NCBI GenBank assembly: GCA_036320915.1
Contig: JAXBDG010000010.1
Location: 434,001 to 498,000, forward strand
Reading direction: 5' to 3'
DNA from: Linnemannia elongata
Taxonomy: Eukaryota > Mortierellomycota > Mortierellomycetes > Mortierellales > Mortierellaceae
DNA: 64,000 nucleotides
Each line of letters starts with the position of its first letter. Positions within the stretch are counted from its first letter, which is position 1. The position numbers and the translations under genes were made by a program. The notes under the pieces are model-generated. The model did not search any database and was not told the DNA's origin. It was given only the letters and a program-made list of their open reading frames with translations. Of the stretch, positions 34,480 through 43,662 are shown piece by piece.

Positions 34480-35175
34480 AGAAAAACAAAATGGGAAGGA
34501 ACAGTTGTTTGGTATGCAAAGCGAATAAATCGAAACAAGTGTGGTACGTAACCTTGTCTCATCATTTGACTGTGCGACATGGTCAGGTTAACATTAAGGT
34601 ATCTACTCTGTTCCTGACTGATAGTGCCTGACAGTGGCAAATTGCAAGACGTTGTGATCGCCTTGAGGGTGGAGACAAAGTGTACTTGAATGTCTCTGCT
34701 CACTCGTTGTTCTTTTACGCACATTTTCATTTTTCTCATTTTTTTTTTCACGTTGAGGAGCACCATGCGCAGCTAGGTCGTCTTGGTCCTCTTACCTGTG
34801 GCTGATTCAGACTGGAAAAAAAAGGTCCTCCACTCTCCTCTACTTTCTTCACTTCAAAGACAACTGAACGGGGACGACGGCATTCGACTATACCATACCT
34901 TTTGCCAAGTGCATGAGCTCATACAGCAGCCCACCTTCAGCAGAATCATGATCCACCCAAAGCCCCATCACCTTGCAGCACTCATTCCCCGGTAAAACTG
35001 CCGCGAGTCGAGGACGACGGCACAGATACCGACCCAAAGGTGTCTCGCCTAAAGTCCGTCAAGTCGCTTAAACGTACAGTTTAGTCAATTGCTTAGGGTG
35101 GCGCTTTCTCCTTTTATTTTAATTGCACCTGCGTCACTTCACTGACTAGGTTATGCTCTCGCCTTTTCCAACACA
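34480..35175. other. degraded intergenic sequence
   Basis: No intact gene. Scattered coding-like fragments in the plus direction (for example a basic GKTAASRGRRHRYRPKG frame near 34990-35035) may be the decayed 5' part of the pseudogene that follows. Not assignable. Confidence 0.4.
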
Positions 35176-36185
35176 GCAGCTCAACCGAACAAGTCCGTTC
35201 CTCAGGCCGTGACGGATCCCAACGGTAACTCTAAGAGAACTTGCTTTTGAACAATCGGAAAGCCAATGGAACATGAAGGATCGTTTTTTCTTTCTGCATG
35301 ATGGTATTAATGTTGTTTTACCTTAAGAACTCGTTGTAGGCTCTTTTCTGCAGCAATATGCTCGAACACTGAAGAGGAAACATGTTCAGGATGATAAACC
35401 AAAGAAACGGGTCGCCAATGCCTTCTCGCCAGCTGGACTGATTGGAGACGTGGGGTCGCAGGGTGCATAATTGGATCACGGTGGCGAAGACGAAGCTAAG
35501 GAATCTGAGGACTCTATCGACTTTGAAGACTCTGACGAGAGTTGCAATGACAGTTACGACGATCGGGAAACATCTATGAGTGCGTTTGGTGCAGGTCATC
35601 CACGCAAGTATCCGGAACGTCATAACAGACGTGGGAAGCACAGGAGGGTAATGTAATTTTATCCGCACTCTTCAACTGCAATGCTGATCATTCACTAAAC
35701 TCATTTTTTTTCTGACATTGTATGGTACGTAGAGTTGGTGCCGTCGCAAGAGATATCCCGATGATGTGGTAACGGCCGAAAAGTACAGCACCTACATCAA
35801 GGAGTCCTTGGCGCCGAGAACTCACCAGGACAGGAACAACTCTCATTTGGTCAGGGCCAAAAACGTGATGCGTCTTATCAAGGGTCGGAGACATCTTCAT
35901 CACTTTAACCAGATGTTGCGCGCGTCAAGAATGCTACTGCTAGACGCCAGGCTTTTGAGGATATCAGGACGGCTATGGTCTACTTGGACCAGCGACCTCG
36001 CTCACAGACGAAGGCGGTAATCGATTGTTCTGCAACCGCGTTTTCAACAATTGAAGCCCTGCAGATCCGAATGAATTCGCTGTCAAGAGTCTCTCCAGCA
36101 GTTTGAAGTCAAAAAGGCCGAGTCCAAGGCTTCGAAGCATGTGGTGGGTCGTCTTGCAACGTTCAACGGCTACGAAGAATAAAAG
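35176..36185 (+). pseudogene. relic of a Crypton/Ndc10-GCR1_C-like gene (paralogue of 37677-40723)
   Basis: Exon-like blocks with splice signals resemble the intact gene 2 kb downstream. LKRKHVQDDKPKKRVANAF matches its AKRKSYLHDPHP region. An acidic stretch (ESEDSIDFEDSDESCNDSYD) matches its acidic run. After an acceptor at about 35734, SWCRRKRYPDDVVTAEKYST matches its GWCRGRRYKDKDYITPQKVL. CSATAFSTIEALQIRMNSL matches its ASQMAIEALGGRMDKMEL. Lesions are TAA at 35468-35470, a frame change near 35935-35945 and a stop near 36103. Only parts of the family domains remain. This indicates a local duplicate that has decayed. Confidence 0.6.
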
Positions 36186-36576
36186 TGAGGTTCGTGTCAC
36201 AGGCTGAAGAGTGACATCATGTCTGAGTGTGTGGTCTGTGTGTGTGTTTCTGAGGAAAGAAATAATTTCATTTTAGAGTTTGAAGCTGCAGCTGTGGTAT
36301 GGATTCTTCATTTTGGACTTTTTTATTTTCAAGGTCCACTTCTCCAACTGGGGCCAATCTGGTCGTTACAACGGATTCTTTGTCAACAATGGGTCCATTA
36401 AACCCATTGGCCAGTGCGTACTCTCATCCATCTTTCGTATAAAATAGGCCGATGGATACCGTTTTTTCCGTCATCATCACTCAAAAGCTCTATTAAGCCT
36501 ACTAAAGAACTCTTCTCAGGACACTCATACAACCTCTGCCTTACCAAACATCAACATAACCAACGCAATACCAACA
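36186..36576. other. spacer with an orphan exon-like segment
   Basis: Mostly non-coding. At about 36334-36412 a 79-base stretch between an AG acceptor and a GTGCGT donor reads VHFSNWGQSGRYNGFFVNNG followed by SIKPIGQ, with coding-like composition. I cannot attach it to a neighbouring gene or family. It may be a stranded exon or part of an unrecognised short gene. Confidence 0.35.
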
Positions 36577-36864
36577 ATGACTTCTACTACCGTTGCCTCC
36601 GCCTTGACCATCGCCGAACAAGATATCTTTGTCACCTCTGCCGAGTGGTATACCCAGAGCAACGCCCCCGAGTTTATCCATCGTGAGTCGTCTCGTACCC
36701 CTGAACCCTCCGACAAGAACTCCTATTCTACTTCCAGATCCGAGGCACAACAGCAGCAAGAGGCCGAGTCCCAGTCTAATGATGCCGAGTACGATATTAG
36801 CCAAGACCGCCAGTTCCTAAAGTTTCTGCGTCGTTTTGGTGGCAACCGCAAGTCGTGCAAATAA
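36577..36864 (+). CDS. hypothetical 95-residue protein
   Basis: Single-exon frame MTSTTVASALTIAEQDIFVT to FLKFLRRFGGNRKSCK with good start context (accaacaATGA). It is soluble, Ser/Glu/Gln-rich in the middle (SEAQQQQEAESQSNDAEYD), with a short amphipathic basic C-terminal helix (DRQFLKFLRRFGGNRK). No signal peptide, domain or recognised family. Codon choice resembles neighbouring real genes more than the surrounding low-complexity DNA. Moderate confidence that it is expressed. Confidence 0.5.
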   Translation: MTSTTVASALTIAEQDIFVTSAEWYTQSNAPEFIHRESSRTPEPSDKNSYSTSRSEAQQQQEAESQSNDAEYDISQDRQFLKFLRRFGGNRKSCK

Positions 36865-37078
36865 ATGATAACTCGTTCTACTTTGCCACCTATCCTTGTC
36901 ACCTCTTGACCATTTTTTTTCTCAAGGAGAAAAGAGTGGAGAGAGAGAGAAAAAGAAAAAGAAAGAAAAAGAAATTCTTCAGTTAAGGGTTGCCAACAGG
37001 CGCACATGCGATTTCTGCGAAGCAGAAAATGGCGCTCCCTCTCTCTGTTTTCTCTCTCTTTCTCTCTCTCTCACCACC

Positions 37079-37133
37079 TAGTGCAAGTGGTTAAACTGCA
37101 CTGCTTGGTCAAGCGGGTTTCAGGTTCAAATCT
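37079..37133 (+). other. tRNA-like sequence with Pol III A and B boxes (tRNA pseudogene or SINE head)
   Basis: tagtgcaagtgg (37079-37090) fits the A-box consensus TRGYNNARNNGG, and ggttcaaatct (37123-37133) fits the B box GGTTCRANTCC except for the last base. The spacing is typical of a tRNA. The T stem and acceptor stem do not pair properly and no 7-base anticodon loop is evident, so it is not a functional tRNA. A tRNA-derived SINE or tRNA relic fits, and it is followed at once by a tandem repeat. Confidence 0.5.
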
Positions 37134-37146
37134 CTCGTTTAACTCT

Positions 37147-37295
37147 TTCTTCAGCCTAGGACGGCTTCAATGTCCTGTCAATCTTTCTTCAGCCTGGGAC
37201 GGCTTCAATGTCCTGTCAATCTTTCTTCAGCCTGGGACGGCTTCAATGTCCTGTCAATCTTTCTTCAGCCTGGGATGGCTTTAATATCCCAATCC
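37147..37295 (+). repeat. 38-base tandem repeat, about 3.9 copies
   Basis: Units begin at 37147, 37185, 37223 and 37261 with ttcttcagcctgggacggct, continuing to a tgtcaatc end. Copies 2 and 3 are identical, copy 1 has one change and copy 4 diverges and is truncated. There are no unique spacers, so this is a minisatellite and not a CRISPR array. It directly follows the tRNA-like segment. Confidence 0.9.
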
Positions 37296-37381
37296 TTCCT
37301 TCTTCCTTTAGTCGTTACAATAGTCGTAGTCCGTCACAAAAAATCAATAAAATCTCAAAGCCTCCTGCGGGCGATATAGCA

Positions 37382-37395
37382 GAAAAAAAAAAAAA

Positions 37396-37438
<43 letters not shown>

Positions 37439-37462
37439 CTCTCTCTCTCTTTCTCTTTTCTC
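37382..37462 (+). repeat. A tract plus (CT)n microsatellite
   Basis: About 19 A followed by roughly 25 CT/CTCT units with few interruptions, in the upstream region of the Crypton-like gene. Such CT-rich leaders recur ahead of several genes in this window. Confidence 0.85.
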
Positions 37463-37676
37463 CTTCCCCTTCCCCTTCTTTCCTTCCTTCCTACCACCGC
37501 CCATAATACAAAAAAACAACACAAGCACAACCACGCTTTCGGAATCAACTGCCGAATCTCTCATTGGTTGTCGCCCTCCAACAACTCCCCTCTCCCTCTC
37601 TACCTTCGATCAGTCGTTGTCGTTGGTTCTATACATCTAGAAACAGCAGCAACTCACACATTAAAGACTTGCAGTG

Positions 37677-40600
37677 ATGGAGTACCGAGCCTCCTCTTTA
37701 CGCCTCCTCGCAATGGCGGCACTTGCCTCCAATAGAGACGAAGGAGGCGTACTTGGTCCCCTTGGCGAGCACCAGCTTGCTGAGGACTCTCGCGAAACAA
37801 ACAGCAACCATACCTCTGAGCCTGGTATGTATGGAGCTCCTTTCTTTTCTCCCTCTCTTCGAGTCACTTTTTTTTTCTCCTTGTCCTCCACCCCTGTTAT
37901 TATTATTTTTTTCGATTTTTTTGGCTTTTCTTTTCTTTTCTTCTCTTTCTTTTCTTTTTCTTCTCTTTCTTTTCTTTTTTCTCCAACTCTCTCCAGTTAC
38001 TGCAGATACGCCATACCTTCCATCATTTGCTCTTCAAGAGTGGAGATACTAATCAGACTCTTCCCCCCCCTCTCTTCTGACAATTGGATGACCTATATTA
38101 GCTGCGTTGTCATCCGACACTGTGCAAGCGAAACGAAAGTCCTACCTCCATGACCCCCACCCGCGCACGCAGCCACCAGCAAAGCGCCAAACAAGGGCAA
38201 CCCATGCTTCGATCTCTTCATCATCTGCCCAAGCTTCGACACCAATAGCGCCTGCTCATACCCAGTCGGCACCTGTTGCGGCCATGCAAGCCTATGCGCT
38301 TGCCACAGCGTCGCGATCATATGGCTCACAACCATTAACACATACACATATAGCGCCTGCACCCGTACCTGCTTCAGCAACCCATCGGGCAGTTGCACCA
38401 GCGATTTCACCACCATCGCCACCAGTGGCAAAGACCATCGCTGCCGCTCCAAAACCACCCGCTGTTTCCACTGCTCCGATGTCAATACCAGTACCACAGC
38501 CTACACCTCAACCAACTCCAACATTGTCCACCGCAGTGATCCCAGTACAGAAACCACGCGCAATCACAGCAAACAAAAGCCAGTCGCGTCACCTACTGGA
38601 AGAGGAAGAGGACGACGACGAGGATGATGAAGAGGACGATGACGATGAGGTTGATGATAGTCATCTGGTACCTTCTGAAAGACATCTTCACAGTTTCATT
38701 GGGCATTGGCAGGTGCGTTAAAAACAAGCAGGGCTATGACTATTTGTAAATTGAACAAAGAATACCATGCAGATTGTTTATCACCAAGCAAGAAATATTA
38801 ACAAATTAACCCTTGCTGCTTGAATCTAGGGATGGTGCCGCGGCAGACGCTACAAGGACAAGGATTATATCACACCACAGAAGGTTCTGGCTTATGTAAA
38901 GTCCATGATCTCCCCGGGCTTCCAGCTGGACCGACTCAATCCTCCACTTCACGTCCCTGCCCTCAACGGTGAGACTGAAAAGTACCTCCCGTCATGGACC
39001 ACAGTGCACATGAACATCTTGTCGATCCAAGTCCTCTACATGCGACAGTGCGAGAGAGACAAGACGACTCCAGATGCGAACGTCATGAACCATGCTAAAC
39101 TCAAGTCGTTGCTTTACGATTATCGCAAACGGTAAGTTATTTACTGATGCATTTATTGCAGTCTATTACATTTTTTATATCTTTGACGTTGATGAACTGA
39201 AAATTGATCTATTTCTTTAACAAACCACTAGGTCGGCGACACAAGACCCCACATCAAAATATATCCTGGATCCGCGTCTGTTCCAGCCTCGAGTGGAAGG
39301 CTCCACGGGATACTGTTCCAGTGTACCCATGCAGCCTGGCAATGACATCGCGACATCGCTGTCGCCTTCTCCTCCAGCCGATCACAAAGACATTGGCAAC
39401 ATCAATGACAACACCTGCCTCGTCAATGGAAACGCCAACTCCAACGGTCACAGTGGCGGCAACAGCACTCTCGGCCACCTCTCACACATCCCTAACACCC
39501 ATGGGCCCTACAATCCACCGGACGCCAGTCCACAATACTGCATGCACACTGCTCTGGCAACGATGGAGATGGAGATGTTCATGAGCTCTCTCCGCAACGA
39601 TGTCATGGCGGCGGTTAATCAGTCAATTGAACATAGCAGGGCTTCACAAATGGCGATCGAAGCTTTGGGCGGCAGGATGGACAAGATGGAACTGTCGGCC
39701 CGCAAGTCAATGATGGACATCGCGGACAGTGGGCTATCAGATATGGAATTGCGAGACTTGGAGTTGTATTACAGGCGCCGTGCAACGCAACTTCGACAAT
39801 CGCGACTGGATCGGAAGAAGGGACAAGGCGCAACAGGCATAAATACAAATACGCTGAAGAAAACGGATCGGCAGCTGCGAGAAGAAAGAGAAAGACGACA
39901 GGAGATGCAACCGTCACACTCAAGAAGAAGCCAGTCGGCCGAGTTTTACCACCACGATGGGCACTCTGACGGAGATGATGACAATGATGGAGAGGAGGAT
40001 CAGTTCTATGATATGCTTCCGGATGATGAGATACCTGCTGGTAACGGCTATGCGTACCACTCGGATGCAGACATAGAAGAGGGTGATGGATACGAGTCTG
40101 ATGTGAAGCCCAGTGTTGACAAGTTGACGAGAGCCAAGCCAGAGAGGACCAAGGTAGAGAAGACGACCACGCTGAATGAGGACGACTTCGACTTGTTACC
40201 GAGGAAGAATGCGACTAGGAGAAGTTTTGCAACCGGATCTAAGGACACGCCAGCACAGCCGAAATGTGATTTGTTCACGACCAAGGAGCTGAACTTTCTG
40301 GCGGACGACATTGCGGGACATTACAGCCAGATCGACGAGAAGAAGACAGAGGAGAACTTCCAAGAGAAAGAGCTGCTGCCCAGAAACGCAGGTCTGGTGC
40401 AGCTTTGGAACGAGATGTTTTCAGCAGAGGAGAAGCAGCCGTCGCTATGGGGGATGAACGTTTATGCGAGTGGGTGGCATTTGAAGCTGGAAATGAAGGT
40501 CAAGCAGCGGGTGGCGTTGAAGAAGAAGATCATTTCGTCTGTGTTGACCAAGATTCAGGCGGAGATGGACTATGTTGCAAGTGCACGGATTCCGGCGTCA

Positions 40601-40723
40601 AAGGCTCCGAGTCTGAAGGAGATGGTCAAGAGCGCGTTGATTGCCGTCGAGCTTGAGATTAGGAGGGACGGATCGATAAACGCCTATCACGACCGCATCA
40701 AACGTCGAGGCAACCAAGAATAA
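37677..40723 (+). CDS. Crypton/Ndc10-like and GCR1_C-like DNA-binding protein
   Basis: Exons 37677-37824, 38102-38712, 38830-39131 and 39232-40723 join in phase to 850 residues. After a Pro/Ala/Thr-rich region and a long acidic tract comes a segment like the N-terminal arm of Crypton-type tyrosine recombinases and Ndc10: FIGHWQGWCRGRRYKDKDYI, TPQKVLAYVKSMISPGF and LPSWTTVHMNILSIQVLYMR ... AKLKSLLYDYRKR. Coiled-coil and charged sequence follows. The C-terminal region (RNAGLVQLWNEMF through VALKKKIISSVLTKIQAEM) resembles the GCR1_C DNA-binding domain. I see no R-H-R-Y recombinase catalytic set, so it is probably a domesticated, transposon-derived DNA-binding or transcription factor. Its decayed paralogue lies 2 kb upstream. 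Domain calls are from pattern memory. Confidence 0.68.
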
Positions 40724-40937
40724 AGAAACGTGCTTCCCTTTTGTTAGGGTTTGCATCGCCTTTTTTTTCCCCCTTCCTCTCCTTGCTCCCTTTTATTTTT
40801 GCATCGCCCCCCTTGAACGTCCTAATTGTGACTTCTAATAACTCATGCATGAACATGTTATTCATCCGGAGCATGGTGCGCCTCATTTCTTTTGTCCTCA
40901 TCTTTCATCCTCCATCCTAAAAACGTCATCTCTCGCA

Positions 40938-42614
40938 ATGTCAATCCTGGACAACAACAAAAGGGCTCCACAACAGCAAGAGCAGGAACAGCAAGAGCAG
41001 GAACAGCAACACCCTACGCGAACCATCAGTATCAATCGTCTCCAGAGCCAAGAACAAGGCCAAGACGACGGCGGCTCCAGCACCGACGTCCAAAGGGCAC
41101 TGAGGATCCCCGAAATCGTGATCGAGATAGGTCACCACCTCACAGCTTCAGACCTAACATCCTGTCTCTTCGTATGCAAGCTCTGGAACACAATTGCTCA
41201 ACACCATCTTTGGCGATCAGTCTTCATCTACCAAAAGAGTGAAGATTTCTTGGTGTCGCTGTTGCCCGGTCAGCAGGAGGCGATTCGACGAAACGCGCAG
41301 AGGATCAAGACTTTGGGATTGGTACAGCATGAGACGGTTTTGGTGGGATGTGAAGCTTGTACACAATTGGAGGAGGTTTATTTCTTTGGGCTGCTTGATA
41401 AGAATCAGGTTTCGGACAGGGTGTTGATGGCGGCCAACGGGGAGGAGGATGAGAATATGCAGCAGGAGGTGGTGGAAGGAGGAGAAGATGGAGAAGAAGC
41501 AATTGAGGAACAGATGGATGAACCATCAGCATTGGATCTCATTGCTCAAAATCCACGGCTTAAAAAGATCCACCTTTTCGACATTGAGGTCCTGACACGA
41601 TTATGGACTCCGACACGACTGCGACTTCTTCGACAGCACCCCAGTCTCCGCTCGATCACCATGATGTTCGCCAACTATGTCCATGACCTGTATATTATCC
41701 GGAAGATTGTCACACATTGTCCGGATACGGTTCAGGAACTCAAGTTTACCACGTTCGGAGGCGCCATCTTGCAGCCGAGTGTCCGCGAGGAAAGAATTCA
41801 TGATGCGTTGGTTAACCAGTGGAGGCCATTGCCACAGATGAGATATTTGACGATCGACATGTGTCTGTACCCGTGTGAGACGACGGTGCTACTACCGCTG
41901 TTGAGGTGTTGTCCAAGCCTTACGAGATTACGACTGAACACGATGTATATCGGGGATATGGATGCGTTGTTGGGCGTCTTGATGCAGGAGTCCCTTTTGA
42001 GAAGTGTCACACAACTGGAATTGCCCAACGCGCTTCAGGATCCGGCATTTGCGGTTCAGTTCATGGAGCGCTATCGTGGGCTGAAGAGTTTGACGATGAG
42101 GGTGTCGATTGGGTATGAGAGAGTTCTTGCAGGGATGATTCAGCATCTGGGGTCGACATTGGAGCATATCCGGCTGATGGAGAGTACGACGACTGTCAGT
42201 TCGCAGCAGTATCTGGCGGGGGTTGATTCGATCTTGGAAGGGTGTAGGCGGTTAAAGACGTTGAGGGTGGACGTTTGGGAGAATAATACTCCTGGGACGG
42301 GGGTTGCCATGGATCGGCTCTTGGGGTCTATGGAGTGGGCTTGTAAAGCGACTTTGGAGGAGTTGGCGGTTAGGATTGATAATCCGAGGGGGGATTTGGA
42401 TCATTGGAGTTACGAACGTGGGGTGATGATGGTGGGTAGGTTGTTTGAGAGGTTGCAGGTGTTGCCGAAGCTGAGGAGGATTGAGTTCATGTGGGGTGGG
42501 TTGTGGAGGGCGATTCCATTGGCGACTGGACTTGAGGGGATTCGTGCCGCTTCTTTGAGAGGGAGCAAAATGACTCTTGCCGATGTTGAGTGGATGGGTC
42601 TTCACTGGGAGTAA
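40938..42614 (+). CDS. F-box protein with LRR-like C terminus
   Basis: Single-exon gene of 558 residues. F-box proteins recruit substrates to SCF (Skp1-Cul1) ubiquitin ligases. The N terminus is a Gln/Glu repeat (PQQQEQEQQEQEQQ), followed by the F-box: ALRIPEIVIEIGHHLTASDL and FVCKLWNTIAQHHLWRSVFI. The remaining 450 residues show irregular leucine-rich spacing (LKKIHLFDIEVL, HPSLRSITMMFANY, MRYLTIDMCLYP, CPSLTRLRLNTMYIGD, LKSLTMRVSIGYE, LKTLRVDVWENN, LRRIEFMWGGLW), as in fungal F-box/LRR proteins. An acidic loop (NGEEDENMQQEVVEGGEDGE) interrupts them. A longer start at 40845 would add 31 residues. I prefer 40938, which directly precedes the Q-rich start. The substrate is unknown. Confidence 0.87.
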   Translation: MSILDNNKRAPQQQEQEQQEQEQQHPTRTISINRLQSQEQGQDDGGSSTDVQRALRIPEIVIEIGHHLTASDLTSCLFVCKLWNTIAQHHLWRSVFIYQKSEDFLVSLLPGQQEAIRRNAQRIKTLGLVQHETVLVGCEACTQLEEVYFFGLLDKNQVSDRVLMAANGEEDENMQQEVVEGGEDGEEAIEEQMDEPSALDLIAQNPRLKKIHLFDIEVLTRLWTPTRLRLLRQHPSLRSITMMFANYVHDLYIIRKIVTHCPDTVQELKFTTFGGAILQPSVREERIHDALVNQWRPLPQMRYLTIDMCLYPCETTVLLPLLRCCPSLTRLRLNTMYIGDMDALLGVLMQESLLRSVTQLELPNALQDPAFAVQFMERYRGLKSLTMRVSIGYERVLAGMIQHLGSTLEHIRLMESTTTVSSQQYLAGVDSILEGCRRLKTLRVDVWENNTPGTGVAMDRLLGSMEWACKATLEELAVRIDNPRGDLDHWSYERGVMMVGRLFERLQVLPKLRRIEFMWGGLWRAIPLATGLEGIRAASLRGSKMTLADVEWMGLHWE

Positions 42615-42699
42615 TACGTTGTGATACACAACTATTTGTTTGTGTAAATAAAAGGCATTATTCGCTTCATTTGCATACATTGAAAACCAACATACTTTA

Positions 42700-43662
42700 T
42701 TATTTGATCTCTTTCCAGTAAAAGACTTTATCTTCTGAGGTCTTGATGCGGTCGCCACCCTTGAACCCACTCTTGAGCAAGAATTGGACCATCCCAGGAA
42801 ACCGTAACGGAACCGTGTGCGTCGTCACTATTCCCGACACGCATCCCTCCTCCTTCCCGCTCTCCTGCTTCTCAGAGCCTTGCCGTGTTTCCCTCGTCTT
42901 CCACTGGAGGACCTCCTGCTCCAGAAGCCGCAAATTCGTAGTCATTTGATGATGTCGTCTATACCCTGGGTCAGTTCCACAGATCCAAATCCGTGTTACG
43001 CCTCGTTGTTCGATGAGGTGCTGGATCCGGGAGGGAACACTTGTTAATGCGTCTGGGTCTTCCTCGGAGAAGAGGGAGTGGCCTGATGGTTTGGGTGGTG
43101 GGGGGAGGAGATCGGTTTTGAGACGGATCTGGAGTTCGGGGATTGTGGGTTCGTAGCGCGCGAAGAGGAAGCTTGTGATTTTTTCTCCTCCTTCTTCTCC
43201 TTCTAAGGGCGGCGGTGGTGATGTCGCTGTGGTGGTAGCACGGTTGTTGGTGTTGCGTTCATGATCGTGACCTGTAGTTGCAGAGGTGGTCGAGACATAG
43301 ATCACGCCCGCTTTCGAAGTTGGCAAAGGCGGTAACTCCTTCACCTTCTCCTGTTCCTGATCTCGATCTGCAAATTCCTGATCGTCGCTGCTGTTCAAAG
43401 GATGCTTCCTCCCAGACAGCCTGGCCTCCCACTCAGGAAGGTTACATTTCTTGGTAACCTCCTTGGAAGTAAGCTTGGGTCTGAGGTCGTCTAAAGGTAG
43501 AGGGACAGTCTCATATTCGTGAAGAAGGATTCTTGCAGCGAAGCGGGTGAGAGATTCGAGGTTTATGACAGAGTGGGGCTTTGAGAGGGCCTTTGGTGGA
43601 GGTGGTTGGAGTCTGGTGAGGGTGTTGTGGGTGAGACGGTAGAGTCTTTGTGTTCCTGTCAT
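42700..43662 (-). CDS. hypothetical protein, possibly mitochondrial
   Basis: Single-exon frame of 320 residues. The N terminus (MTGTQRLYRLTHNTLTRLQ) is basic and hydroxylated without acids, like a mitochondrial presequence. A globular-looking part follows (VINLESLTRFAARILLHEYE, LTSKEVTKKCNLPEWEARLS), then a Pro/Glu-rich variable region. A conserved-looking C-terminal section (ITSFLFARYEPTIPELQIRL, IQHLIEQRGVTRIWICGTDP, VPLRFPGMVQFLLKSGFKGG, EDKVFYWKEIK) completes it. I do not recognise the family. It is convergent with the F-box gene, and the two stop codons are only 85 bases apart. Confidence 0.65.
   Translation of the reverse strand: MTGTQRLYRLTHNTLTRLQPPPPKALSKPHSVINLESLTRFAARILLHEYETVPLPLDDLRPKLTSKEVTKKCNLPEWEARLSGRKHPLNSSDDQEFADRDQEQEKVKELPPLPTSKAGVIYVSTTSATTGHDHERNTNNRATTTATSPPPPLEGEEGGEKITSFLFARYEPTIPELQIRLKTDLLPPPPKPSGHSLFSEEDPDALTSVPSRIQHLIEQRGVTRIWICGTDPGYRRHHQMTTNLRLLEQEVLQWKTRETRQGSEKQESGKEEGCVSGIVTTHTVPLRFPGMVQFLLKSGFKGGDRIKTSEDKVFYWKEIK

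Noticed and set aside
37079..37133. Functional tRNA gene
   Set aside because: A and B boxes are present, but acceptor and T stems do not pair and no 7-base anticodon loop can be drawn.
37147..37295. Possible CRISPR array (regular 38-base repeats)
   Set aside because: Units abut with no unique spacers, and the genome is eukaryotic. It is a minisatellite.
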